Shown in pieces: positions 1-7,491 of a stretch of DNA of 64,000 bases (the stretch's first letter is position 1; each line of letters opens with the position of its first letter). A model generated the notes under the pieces. It was not told where the DNA came from, searched no databases, and saw nothing but the letters and a program-made list of their open reading frames with translations. This DNA comes from Centipeda periodontii DSM 2778 (GTDB lineage: Bacteria; Bacillota; Negativicutes; Selenomonadales; Selenomonadaceae), in contig NZ_GL892076.1 in assembly GCF_000213975.1 (NCBI RefSeq), forward strand, positions 1,439,337 to 1,503,336. Reading direction: 5' to 3'. The position numbers were made by a program, and so were the translations under genes.

Positions 1-494
1 CGATGGCGCTCCTGCCGCAGGTAGTGGATGCGGTCGATGTTCCCGTGATTGGTGCAGGCGGCATCGGTGACTCGCGCGGCATGGCGGCGGCGTTCGCGCT
101 TGGTGCACAGGCAATCCAGATGGGCTCGCGTTTTGTACTGAGCGAGGAGTGTATTGCACATCCGAACTACAAGAAGGCTGTCCTGAAAGCAAAGGATCGC
201 TCGACCGTCGTCACGGGGCGTTCACTCGGACATCCAGCACGCGTCCTTCAGAACAAGCTCTCCCGCAAGTACGAGGAAATGGAGGCGGCGGGCGCATCGA
301 ACGAGGAGCTTGAGCAGCTCGGCGTCGGCAGCCTACATCGTGCAACACACGAGGGTGATGTTGAAAACGGCTCCGTCATGATCGGTGAGATCTCCGGCAT
401 GCTCTCGGACATCAAGCCCGTTGCGCAGATCATCGAGGATATCGTAAGCGGTCTTCCGGGCGTGTTTGACGCCGCACGCAAGACCTACGAGTAA
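1..494 (+). CDS. fabK: Enoyl-ACP reductase II FabK (C-terminal part, 5' end outside window)
   Basis: This is the end of a TIM-barrel flavoprotein that reduces trans-2-enoyl-ACP with NAD(P)H in the last step of each fatty-acid elongation cycle. The visible part holds the FMN phosphate-binding stretch (PVIGAGGIGDSRG, then QMGSRF) and the typical FabK tail with HPNYK, GHPAR and GSVMIGEISG. These features separate it from generic nitronate monooxygenases. The frame is open at the left edge; the first ATG, at base 3, is internal. It ends with TAA 11 bases before fabD, whose Shine-Dalgarno site overlaps the stop, so it is the upstream member of the fab operon. FabK replaces FabI in many Firmicutes and generally makes cells insensitive to triclosan; that is family knowledge. 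Confidence 0.93.
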   Translation, partial: MALLPQVVDAVDVPVIGAGGIGDSRGMAAAFALGAQAIQMGSRFVLSEECIAHPNYKKAVLKAKDRSTVVTGRSLGHPARVLQNKLSRKYEEMEAAGASNEELEQLGVGSLHRATHEGDVENGSVMIGEISGMLSDIKPVAQIIEDIVSGLPGVFDAARKTYE

Positions 495-505
495 GGAGCA
501 ATGCT

Positions 506-1441
506 ATGGGAAAACTTGCATTTTTGTTCCCCGGACAGGGGGCGCAGGTTGTCGGTATGGGAAAGGACTTTTTCGATGCCTATGATCTCGCAAAGAAGCG
601 CTTTGCCGAGGCGGATGAGGCACTGGGATACTCCATCAGCAAACTCTGCTTTGAGGGGCCTGCCGATCAGCTGCGGCTGACCGAGCATACGCAGCCCGCC
701 ATCCTCACGGTGGCAGTCATTGCTTCGGAGCTCCTGCGTGCGGAGGGCGTCGAGCCGGAGATTGCGGCGGGGCACAGCCTCGGTGAGTACGCGGCGCTTG
801 TCGCTGCCGGCGTACTGTCGTTCCAAGACGCTGTTCTGCTCGTGCATAAGCGTGGCGCCTATATGCAGGAAGCTGTTCCCGTGGGCGAGGGCGCGATGGC
901 TGCGGTCATCGGTCTCGACGATGAGACGATCATCTCCGCCTGTGCCGAGGCAAGCACCGTGGGCGCCGTTCAGGCGGTCAATTTCAACTGTCCCGGGCAG
1001 ACGGTCATTGCGGGTACTGCAAAGGGCGTGGAGCACGCAGTGACACTGCTACAGGAAAAGGGCGCAAAGAAGGCGGTCATTCTGCCGGTTTCCGCACCAT
1101 TCCATTCGACGCTCATGGAACCTGCCGCAAAGAAGCTCGCGGCAGAGCTCGACAAGGTGGAGCTGCACGATGCGGCGTTCCCTGTGGTTTCGAATTACAC
1201 GGGCGGACTTCAGCAGACGGCGGCAGAGATCAAGGCGAACCTCGTCGCGCAGGCAGATCATCCTGTGCGCTGGATTGCATGTGTCAACACGATGTGTGAC
1301 TTTGGTGCGGACACCTACGTCGAATGCGGTCCCGGCAAAACACTCGCGGGCTTTAACAAGCGCATCAACAAGGCGCTGAAGAGTCTGAACGTCGAGAATG
1401 TCGAATCCCTGCAAAAAACACTTGACACACTAAAGAAGTAA
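506..1441 (+). CDS. fabD: Malonyl-CoA:ACP transacylase FabD
   Basis: The enzyme transfers malonyl from CoA to acyl carrier protein, supplying extender units for cytosolic fatty-acid synthesis. The 311-residue length is normal for the family. Near the N-terminus is the FPGQGAQ motif. The nucleophile elbow GHSLG puts the catalytic Ser at residue 91, and the catalytic His is residue 200 in SAPFHS. The chosen ATG has an AAGGAG site 7 bases upstream. An ATG at 501 is out of frame. It lies between fabK and fabG, and its stop is followed 37 bases later by the fabG start. The assignment is secure. Confidence 0.97.
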   Translation: MGKLAFLFPGQGAQVVGMGKDFFDAYDLAKKRFAEADEALGYSISKLCFEGPADQLRLTEHTQPAILTVAVIASELLRAEGVEPEIAAGHSLGEYAALVAAGVLSFQDAVLLVHKRGAYMQEAVPVGEGAMAAVIGLDDETIISACAEASTVGAVQAVNFNCPGQTVIAGTAKGVEHAVTLLQEKGAKKAVILPVSAPFHSTLMEPAAKKLAAELDKVELHDAAFPVVSNYTGGLQQTAAEIKANLVAQADHPVRWIACVNTMCDFGADTYVECGPGKTLAGFNKRINKALKSLNVENVESLQKTLDTLKK

Positions 1442-1478
1442 TGATTAAATGAATTCGGTGCAATTAAGGAGGAAATCC

Positions 1479-2222
1479 ATGCTTCTTGAGGGTAAAGTTG
1501 CTCTTGTTACGGGCGGCTCTCGTGGTATTGGGCGTGCAATCGCCATCCGGCTTGCACAGGAGGGCGCAAAGGTCGCCGTCAACTATGCGGGCAATCAGGC
1601 TGCTGCCGAGGAGGTCAAGGCGATCATTGAGGAGCAGGGCGGTACGGCAATGCTCATTCAGGCAGATGTGTCGGACAGTGCTGCTGCAGCCGAGATGGTC
1701 ACGCGCGTACATGGAGAGCTTGGCGGACTGGATATTCTCGTCAACAATGCGGGCATTACGCGTGATACGCTGCTCATCCGCATGAAGGATGAGGATTTTG
1801 ATGCGGTCATTGGAACGAACCTCAAGGGGATTTACGCCTGCACAAAGACTGCCGCGAAGTTTATGACGAAGCAGCGCAGCGGACGCATCGTGAATCTCTC
1901 CTCCGTAGTCGGCGAGATCGGAAACGTTGGACAGACGAACTATGCTGCGGCAAAGGCGGGCGTGATCGGCTTTTCGAAGGCAGCGGCGAAGGAATTTGCC
2001 CCACGTGGGATCACGGTCAATGTGGTTGCCCCCGGATTCATTGATACCGATATGACAGCTGTTCTCAAGGACAGTATTCGTGAAAAGCTTGTCGAGGGGA
2101 TTCCTCTTGGAACGCTCGGCAAACCGGAGCATGTTGCCGATGCCGTTCTCTTCCTTGTAAGTGACGCGGCATCGTACATTACCGGCCAAACGCTGAATGT
2201 AGACGGCGGCATGGTTATGTAG
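1479..2222 (+). CDS. fabG: 3-oxoacyl-ACP reductase FabG
   Basis: This short-chain dehydrogenase reduces 3-oxoacyl-ACP to 3-hydroxyacyl-ACP with NADPH. The 247-residue protein shows the Rossmann TGGSRGIG motif at residues 11-18, NNAG at 89-92, catalytic Ser142 and the YxxxK pair Tyr155/Lys159. The open frame reaches back to an ATG at 1449, but the ATG at 1479 follows an AAGGAGG site at ideal distance and gives the standard MLLEGKVALVTGG start, so I chose it. The position between fabD and acpP and the intact catalytic set make FabG far more likely than another SDR. Confidence 0.96.
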   Translation: MLLEGKVALVTGGSRGIGRAIAIRLAQEGAKVAVNYAGNQAAAEEVKAIIEEQGGTAMLIQADVSDSAAAAEMVTRVHGELGGLDILVNNAGITRDTLLIRMKDEDFDAVIGTNLKGIYACTKTAAKFMTKQRSGRIVNLSSVVGEIGNVGQTNYAAAKAGVIGFSKAAAKEFAPRGITVNVVAPGFIDTDMTAVLKDSIREKLVEGIPLGTLGKPEHVADAVLFLVSDAASYITGQTLNVDGGMVM

Positions 2223-2257
2223 CATACAATCAATTTATTTGAAGGAGGTGAAAATGC

Positions 2258-2494
2258 ATGGCAACGTTTGACAAGGTTCGCGACATCGTCGTCGAACAGC
2301 TTGGCTCAGAGGCTGACGAGGTCACCCTCGAGTCCACCTTCATTGACGATCTTGGCGCAGATTCGCTCGACATTGTTGAGCTCATCATGGCTTTCGAGGA
2401 GGAATTCAATGTAGAAATTCCCGACGAGGCTGCTGAGAAGATTAAGACGGTTCAGGATGTCGTCAACTACATCGATCAGCATCAAAACAAGTAG
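2258..2494 (+). CDS. acpP: Acyl carrier protein AcpP
   Basis: The 78-residue acidic protein carries acyl chains on a 4'-phosphopantetheine arm. The attachment motif DSLD is present with Ser36, matching the classical position. Start: GAAGGAGGTG lies just upstream of ATG 2258. A strong intrinsic terminator follows within 50 bases, so acpP closes the first fab transcription unit and its message is probably abundant. All other fab enzymes in the window act on substrates bound to this protein. Confidence 0.98.
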   Translation: MATFDKVRDIVVEQLGSEADEVTLESTFIDDLGADSLDIVELIMAFEEEFNVEIPDEAAEKIKTVQDVVNYIDQHQNK

Positions 2495-2543
2495 GACACT
2501 GCGGTATTTTGCCGCAATCGTGCACACATCCGGCCTTTTAGGG

Positions 2544-2579
2544 AAATCCCGTGACAGCTCAGGCGCACGGGATTTTTCT
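2544..2579 (+). terminator. Rho-independent terminator after acpP
   Basis: A perfect 10-base inverted repeat (AAATCCCGTG, 2544-2553, against CACGGGATTT, 2566-2575) closes a 12-base loop and runs into a T tract. It separates acpP from the downstream FabK-like gene, so fabF and rnc probably need a promoter in 2580-2775 or depend on read-through. Confidence 0.85.
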
Positions 2580-2775
2580 CAAAAGGTAGTTTATTGACTT
2601 TGCATAAAATCAGGGCAGGTGTATGCCCTGCTGTTATAGATTCGCCTTCCATTCGGATTCGGCAGGGTGCCGATGAAACTGCGGACGGGAGGGGAGCCAA
2701 AACTTCTTGCGGAGAGAAGAGGTTCGGTGAACGTCGTGCTGCTGTGTGGCACACTCTCCCGATTGGAGGGCTTAT
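2580..2775 (+). promoter_or_regulatory. Leader of the second fab transcription unit
   Basis: About 195 bases lie between the acpP terminator and the next gene. I see a 7-base-pair hairpin with a 6-base loop (CAGGGCA at 2611-2617, TGCCCTG at 2624-2630) and a TTGACT at 2594-2599 without a well-spaced -10. A small open frame at 2594-2779 has no family resemblance and overlaps the true start, so I do not call it. I could not match the leader to a known riboswitch. A promoter here is inferred from the upstream terminator. Confidence 0.35.
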
Positions 2776-3723
2776 ATGAGACTACCCGAGGTGAGGATCG
2801 GCAATAAGATTGCCACCGTCCCCATCATTCAGGGCGGTATGGCGATCCGCATCACTACGGCGCGGCTTGCGGCCGCTGCTGCAAACGAGGGCGGGATCGG
2901 ACTCATCGCGGCCTCCGGCATGAAGCCGCAGGAACTGCGCTATGAGATTCGGCTCGCGCGCTCACTTTCTCCCAATGGGATCATCGGCATCAATGAAATG
3001 GTCGCGGCAAGCGACTTTTCGGATGCCGTTAAAATTGCGATTGACGAGGGAATCGACCTCGTGGTCGCCGGTGCGGGGTTCTCCCGCGATATGTTCCAGC
3101 TTGGCAAGGAGTCAGGCACACCGATTGTGCCGATTGTCTCCACGGCAAAGCTGGCAAAGATTTCTGAAAAACTTGGCGCGGCAGCGGTTGTTGTCGAAGG
3201 CAAGGAGGCAGGCGGGCATCTCGGTACAGATCAGTCTGTGCGAAATATTATCTCGGATGTTCGTGCGGCAGTGAAGATTCCGGTCTTTGCCGCCGGTGGG
3301 ATATTGACGGGACAGGATATTGCCGACCTGCATAAGATGGGCGCGGATGGCGTACAGCTCGGTTCGCGTTTTGCGGCATGTGTGGAGTCCAATGCTGCGC
3401 CGTCGCTCAAGCAGTACTATCTGAAATCGAAGAAGGATGACATTGTCATCATCCACAGTCCTGTGGGGCTTCCGGGGCGTGCTGTGCGCACGCCGTTTTC
3501 CGCGCGGATCATCGAAGGTCCTGTACCGCCGAAGGTATGTGACCGCTGCCTCAAGCAGTGCGATCATCACTTCTGTATCATCCGTGCGCTCTCACGTGCC
3601 CAGCAGGGCGATCTTGAGACGGGACTTGTCTTTACGGGCGAGTTCATGCCGCGTATTGACCGAATTTTGAGTGTTCATGAGATATTTGAGGAGCTGAAAC
3701 AGCAGCTTGAGGCAGCGAACTAG
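2776..3723 (+). CDS. FabK-like / nitronate monooxygenase family flavoprotein with C-terminal Cys cluster
   Basis: This 315-residue FMN TIM-barrel protein belongs to the 2-nitropropane dioxygenase/FabK superfamily. It has the N-terminal PIIQGGMAIR, the EAGGHLG motif with His148 and the FMN-binding AAGGILTG and QLGSRF segments. Unlike the first FabK it ends with a cysteine cluster, Cys255-x2-Cys258-x3-Cys262-x4-Cys267, which could bind metal or an Fe-S cluster. The ATG at 2776 follows GGAGGG; the open frame extends ten codons further without a ribosome site. It sits directly before fabF. Substrate is uncertain: enoyl-ACP reduction is plausible from context and nitronate oxidation from family naming. 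Confidence 0.8.
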   Translation: MRLPEVRIGNKIATVPIIQGGMAIRITTARLAAAAANEGGIGLIAASGMKPQELRYEIRLARSLSPNGIIGINEMVAASDFSDAVKIAIDEGIDLVVAGAGFSRDMFQLGKESGTPIVPIVSTAKLAKISEKLGAAAVVVEGKEAGGHLGTDQSVRNIISDVRAAVKIPVFAAGGILTGQDIADLHKMGADGVQLGSRFAACVESNAAPSLKQYYLKSKKDDIVIIHSPVGLPGRAVRTPFSARIIEGPVPPKVCDRCLKQCDHHFCIIRALSRAQQGDLETGLVFTGEFMPRIDRILSVHEIFEELKQQLEAAN

Positions 3724-3754
3724 GGTGCAAGCTCTAGGAAAGGAGTCGGTTGGT

Positions 3755-4999
3755 TTGAAGAAGAGAATTGTCGTTACGGGGGTTGGCCCGATCACACCGA
3801 TCGGCATTGGTAAGGATGCGTTCTGGGAGGCTCTGCTCGCGGGCAAGAACGGCATTGAGCGCATTACCCGCTTTGACGCGACAAACTATGCTGCGCAGAT
3901 TGCAGGCGAGGTTAAGGATTTCAGCATCGAGGGCTACATCGACAAGAAAGAGGCAAAGCGCATGGATCGCTATGCTCAGTTTGCCGTTGTGTCTGCCGGT
4001 ATGGCAATCAAGGATGCGGGGCTTGATCTGGAAAGTGAGAATCGTGACCGCATCGGTGCCTATGTCGGCGCGGGCATCGGCGGGATTGAGACGATGCACA
4101 GCACATATGAGCGCCTCTTCGATAAGGGGCCGGAGCGCGTCAGCCCCTTCTTCATTCCGATGATGATTGCCAACATGGCGGCCGGGCAGGTTGCGATCAA
4201 CTACGGTCTGCATGGTCCCGTGTCCTGCATTGTGACAGCATGCGCGACGGGTGCGAACTGCATTGGTGACGCCTATCGTGTAATGCAGCGCGGTGAGGCG
4301 GATGTCATGATCGCCGGCGGTACGGAGGCAAGTATCTCCGAGGCGGCGAGCGCGGGATTTGCGGCGATGAAGGCACTCTGCACAGATCATAACGACGATC
4401 CTGCCCATGCCTCGCGCCCGTTCGACAAAAACCGCTCGGGCTTCGTCATGAGTGAGGGTGCGGGTCTGGTTGTACTCGAAACACTCGAGCACGCTGAGGC
4501 GCGCGGTGCGCACATTTATGCCGAGCTTGTCGGCTACGGTTCGAATTCGGACGGCTATCACATTACGAGTCCTGCACCGCATGGTGAATATCAGGCAAAG
4601 TGCATGCAACTTGCGCTGAATGATGCGGAGCTAAGCCCAAAGGAGATCGACTATGTCAATGCACATGGTACCTCCACGCATATGAACGATATGTGTGAGA
4701 CCGAGGCGATCAAGACGGTCTGGGGTGTGGCAGCAAAGGATGTCGCCGTTTCCTCCATCAAGTCGATGACAGGGCATCTCTTGGGGGCTGCGGGCAGCGT
4801 CGAACTCATTGCGACCGCAATGGCAGTCGAAAACGATATGCTTCCGCCGACGATCAACTATGATACACCGGATGAGGGGCTTGATCTCGACTATGTACCG
4901 AACAAAGCGCGCGCCAAGACAGTGCGTGCGGCGATCTCGAACTCCTTCGGCTTTGGTGGGCACAATGCCTGCCTCGTGGTCAAGAAGTATCAGAAGTAA
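3755..4999 (+). CDS. fabF: 3-oxoacyl-ACP synthase II FabF
   Basis: This condensing enzyme joins malonyl-ACP to acyl-ACP to elongate fatty acids. The 414-residue thiolase-fold protein has the Cys-His-His triad: Cys163 in VTACATG, His304 in NAHGTSTHMND and His341 in GHLLGAAG. I chose the TTG at 3755, nine bases after AAAGGAG, which gives the usual MKKRIVVTG start. The in-frame ATG at 3707 lies inside the preceding gene and would add an atypical extension. The gene is followed four bases later by rnc. Confidence 0.96.
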   Translation: MKKRIVVTGVGPITPIGIGKDAFWEALLAGKNGIERITRFDATNYAAQIAGEVKDFSIEGYIDKKEAKRMDRYAQFAVVSAGMAIKDAGLDLESENRDRIGAYVGAGIGGIETMHSTYERLFDKGPERVSPFFIPMMIANMAAGQVAINYGLHGPVSCIVTACATGANCIGDAYRVMQRGEADVMIAGGTEASISEAASAGFAAMKALCTDHNDDPAHASRPFDKNRSGFVMSEGAGLVVLETLEHAEARGAHIYAELVGYGSNSDGYHITSPAPHGEYQAKCMQLALNDAELSPKEIDYVNAHGTSTHMNDMCETEAIKTVWGVAAKDVAVSSIKSMTGHLLGAAGSVELIATAMAVENDMLPPTINYDTPDEGLDLDYVPNKARAKTVRAAISNSFGFGGHNACLVVKKYQK

Positions 5000-5003
5000 T
5001 CCC

Positions 5004-5720
5004 ATGGCATATGAAATGGCGGCAGAAAGGCGCGCTGAGCTTGTGCGCCTTTCTGTGCATATGGGAGTTTCCTTTGACAACATCGCCCTTTTGGACGAGG
5101 CGCTGACGCATCCTTCCTATACAAATGAGGCGAAGGATGTCATCGCACATAACGAGCGCTTGGAGTTTCTGGGCGATGCCGTGCTGGAACTTGCTTCCAG
5201 CACTTATTTGTATGCGCTCTTTCCGGATTGCTCCGAGGGAGAGCTTACCAAGATGCGTGCGAGCCTTGTGCAGAGTGAGACACTCGCGCGCCTCGCACGT
5301 CAGCTTGATCTCGGCAGCTATCTGAGACTCGGACGCGGGGAACTACACAATGGAGGCGCCGAGCGTCAGAACAACCTCGAGAATGCGTTTGAAGCGGTCA
5401 TCGGCGCAGTCTATCTGGACGGTGGCTGGGCAGCAGCACGTGACTATGTTGCACGCCAGCTTGCCGCTGAAGCGCAGCTCGTTCAGCGTACGCATGTCAC
5501 GCGGGACTACAAGACGACGTTGCAGGAGCATATCCAGCAGAAGCGCCATGCGACAATCTCCTACGAGTTGATCGGTGAGTCGGGGCCTGACCACGATAAG
5601 CGCTTTACGACTCTTGTCCGCATCGATGGGCAGCCGATGGGAGAGGGGACAGGACGCAGCAAGAAAGAGGCGGAGCAGCATGCGGCAGAAGCCGCGCTCA
5701 GATGTATAAAGAAGGAGTGA
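5004..5720 (+). CDS. rnc: Ribonuclease III
   Basis: The enzyme cleaves double-stranded RNA in rRNA maturation and mRNA turnover. The 238-residue protein has the catalytic signature NERLEFLGDAVLE at residues 50-62, with Glu54 and Asp58 as expected metal ligands. A C-terminal double-stranded-RNA-binding domain ends in GRSKKEAEQHAAEAAL. The start at 5004 lies four bases after the fabF stop and has only a weak ribosome site, suggesting translational coupling. In many Firmicutes smc follows directly; here it is about 15.8 kb away. The last 79 bases are repeated in divergent form at 11231-11309. Confidence 0.96.
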   Translation: MAYEMAAERRAELVRLSVHMGVSFDNIALLDEALTHPSYTNEAKDVIAHNERLEFLGDAVLELASSTYLYALFPDCSEGELTKMRASLVQSETLARLARQLDLGSYLRLGRGELHNGGAERQNNLENAFEAVIGAVYLDGGWAAARDYVARQLAAEAQLVQRTHVTRDYKTTLQEHIQQKRHATISYELIGESGPDHDKRFTTLVRIDGQPMGEGTGRSKKEAEQHAAEAALRCIKKE

Positions 5721-5723
5721 GTT

Positions 5724-5775
5724 GGGGCTGTTGCACGAAGCTAGAAAACTTCGTGCAACAGCCTCGCTTCTTTTA
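5724..5775 (+). terminator. Terminator after rnc
   Basis: A perfect 15-base inverted repeat (GGCTGTTGCACGAAG, 5726-5740, and its complement, 5749-5763) with an 8-base loop is followed by a T-rich stretch. It begins a few bases after the rnc stop and isolates the fab-rnc unit from the PTS cassette. Confidence 0.85.
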
Positions 5776-5812
5776 TCATTTCATAAAAATTATATATTTT
5801 TCTCAATCACTA

Positions 5813-5840
5813 TTGACTTTATTGTAAAATGCTGTAAAAT
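5813..5840 (+). promoter_or_regulatory. Promoter of the GntR-PTS cassette
   Basis: TTGACT (5813-5818) and TAAAAT (5835-5840) are separated by 16 bases, within an AT-rich region upstream of the regulator gene. No other good promoter is visible up to the end of the aldolase gene, so one transcript may cover all six genes. Confidence 0.65.
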
Positions 5841-5844
5841 ACAA

Positions 5845-5880
5845 GATGTACATAGTTGTATATAGACAAGTAAGTACATC
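5845..5880 (+). promoter_or_regulatory. Probable operator of the GntR/UTRA regulator
   Basis: Just after the -10 box are nested inverted repeats: GATGTAC (5845-5851) with GTACATC (5874-5880), enclosing TTGTATATAGACAA (5856-5869), a near-palindrome. The inner core resembles the TGTATA-type sites of HutC/TreR regulators and the sites next to treR in this window. Placement over the transcription start suggests repression and autoregulation; this is inference. Confidence 0.5.
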
Positions 5881-5912
5881 TATATATTTCTATGAGACAA
5901 AGGATGTTTATC

Positions 5913-6650
5913 ATGACAAACAATCTTCAAAAGAATGGTATGACGCCGTTGTACGAACAGGTTGCTGATTGGATACGCAATAATATTTATAACGGAACAT
6001 GGGGGTATGGGCAGCAGATAGATTCTGAAAACAGTATAGTGAATTTTCTAAAGGTTAGTCGTGGAACTGTAAAAAAGGCAATTGCAATTCTTTGTGATGA
6101 GGGGTTGCTGTCACAGGTACAAGGGAAAGGGACTTTTGTTACAGATAATAAGATTTCCTATCCACTGAGTAAGGGGCTTCTCTCTTTTGCTGAGGCTCTT
6201 GCTGAGCGAAATATTCAGTTTGAGACAATGGTAATAGAGGCTCATATTGAGCCGGCAAATCCTTACACAGCGGATCGATTGAATATTTCCCCGGGAGATG
6301 ATGTCTTTTATTTGAAGCGTGTCAGAAGCGTTGATGGTGAGCCTGTCATGCTGATTGAAAATCGAGTAAATATTTCCTTGTGTCGGGGTGTTGAATATGT
6401 TGACTTTACCAAGGAATCTCTTTTTACTGCAATTGAACGAATTGCGGGAACAAAGATTAAGTTCTCGGAGAGTCAATATGCGGCTCGTGTAGTCGGCAGA
6501 GAGCGTGCAGCCTTCTTACAGGTTTCAGATGATGCACCTGTATTACATCTAGTTCAGTTAGTCCATCTGGATTCGAGCAAAGTGGTCGAGTTCGGCAACG
6601 TATGGCTGAAATCGAATCGATATTACCTAGGTACAGTCTATCAAAGATAG
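5913..6650 (+). CDS. GntR-family transcriptional regulator (HutC/UTRA type)
   Basis: The 245-residue regulator has an N-terminal winged helix-turn-helix (PLYEQVADWIRNNI, then VSRGTVKKAIAIL and GKGTFV) and a C-terminal UTRA ligand-binding domain (LKRVRSVDGEPVMLIENRVN). UTRA domains typically sense a phosphorylated sugar. I chose ATG 5913 because AAAGG lies nine bases upstream; ATGs at 5892 and 5904 are in frame but poorly placed. The gene is first in a PTS-kinase-aldolase operon and is probably its inducer-released repressor. The region is AT-richer than its neighbours (24 G/C in bases 6001-6060 against 34 in 13741-13800), consistent with acquisition. Confidence 0.9.
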   Translation: MTNNLQKNGMTPLYEQVADWIRNNIYNGTWGYGQQIDSENSIVNFLKVSRGTVKKAIAILCDEGLLSQVQGKGTFVTDNKISYPLSKGLLSFAEALAERNIQFETMVIEAHIEPANPYTADRLNISPGDDVFYLKRVRSVDGEPVMLIENRVNISLCRGVEYVDFTKESLFTAIERIAGTKIKFSESQYAARVVGRERAAFLQVSDDAPVLHLVQLVHLDSSKVVEFGNVWLKSNRYYLGTVYQR

Positions 6651-6671
6651 ATATTCTAAAGGAGGGCTTTT

Positions 6672-7136
6672 GTGAAGATTATTATAAACGAAGATCTTGT
6701 TCAAACAGATGTTATTGCATCGACGCAGAATGAAATCTTTGAACAGTTGGCAAAGCCTCTCTATGATCTTAATCTTGTCAATGAGGGCTTTTTAGAGGGG
6801 GTAAGGAGACGGGAACAAAATTTTCCGACAGGGCTGCCAACAGAGCCCTTTGGGGTAGCTATTCCACACACGGATCCCGAATATGTCAAGCAGAATGCAA
6901 TCAGTGTTGGCGTATTGAGACATCCTGTTACATTCACTGTCATGGGGACAGATGATGAAACCACAGATGTTCGAGTTGTATTTCTTTTGGCGTTAAATGA
7001 ATCGCAGAAACAGTTAAACATCCTAAAAAGCATTACGGAACTGATTCGTGATGCAAAGCAATTGGAGAAATTGTTATCTTGTGATTCGACTGAAATTTAT
7101 AAAATATTAGATAGCAAGTTGAAAGGAGAAATCTGA
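6672..7136 (+). CDS. PTS sugar transporter subunit IIA (galactitol/fructose type)
   Basis: This cytosolic phosphocarrier takes phosphate from HPr and passes it to IIB. The 154-residue protein has the IIA-type active site FGVAIPHTD with His66 as the probable phosphorylated residue. Start: GTG at 6672 behind AAAGGAGGG. IIB follows after one base. Stand-alone IIA, IIB and IIC polypeptides in this order are typical of the galactitol (Gat) family of PTS permeases. Confidence 0.92.
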   Translation: MKIIINEDLVQTDVIASTQNEIFEQLAKPLYDLNLVNEGFLEGVRRREQNFPTGLPTEPFGVAIPHTDPEYVKQNAISVGVLRHPVTFTVMGTDDETTDVRVVFLLALNESQKQLNILKSITELIRDAKQLEKLLSCDSTEIYKILDSKLKGEI

Positions 7137-7137
7137 T

Positions 7138-7419
7138 ATGGCGAAGCATGTACTCTTTGTTTGTGCTACAGGTATAGCGACATCTACAGAGGTTGCAGAA
7201 AAGGTCATTGCTTACTGCAAAGAACAGGGCATTGAGATGACGCACCAACAGATCAATGTTGCAAGTGTTCCGGGGCATGATGGAAGTGCAGATCTGATCG
7301 TTTCAACGACGAATATCCCCTACGAAACAACAATACCTGTTGTTAAAGGTCTGCCTCTTATCACAGGCATTGGGGAAGAGAAAGTCTATGAGAAAATACG
7401 TGAGATCTTAAAAGATTGA
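7138..7419 (+). CDS. PTS sugar transporter subunit IIB (galactitol family)
   Basis: This 93-residue cytosolic phosphotransfer protein has the P-loop-like active site FVCATGIATST. Cys9 is the expected phosphocysteine that donates phosphate to the incoming sugar. It starts with ATG almost directly after the IIA stop, so translation is probably coupled. The gap to IIC (7420-7491) shows nothing but a strong ribosome site. The sequence fits GatB-like proteins better than glucose- or mannose-type IIB. Confidence 0.92.
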   Translation: MAKHVLFVCATGIATSTEVAEKVIAYCKEQGIEMTHQQINVASVPGHDGSADLIVSTTNIPYETTIPVVKGLPLITGIGEEKVYEKIREILKD

Positions 7420-7491
7420 AGCATAGCGTAAGAGTGAAAATGCTAAGATGTTGAAAGTATATTTATTTATTTTGGCAAGGAGGTAGGAATC

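Noticed and set aside
2594-2779. 61-codon frame in the leader before the second FabK-like gene
   Set aside because: No ribosome site, no family resemblance, and it overlaps the better-supported start at 2776.
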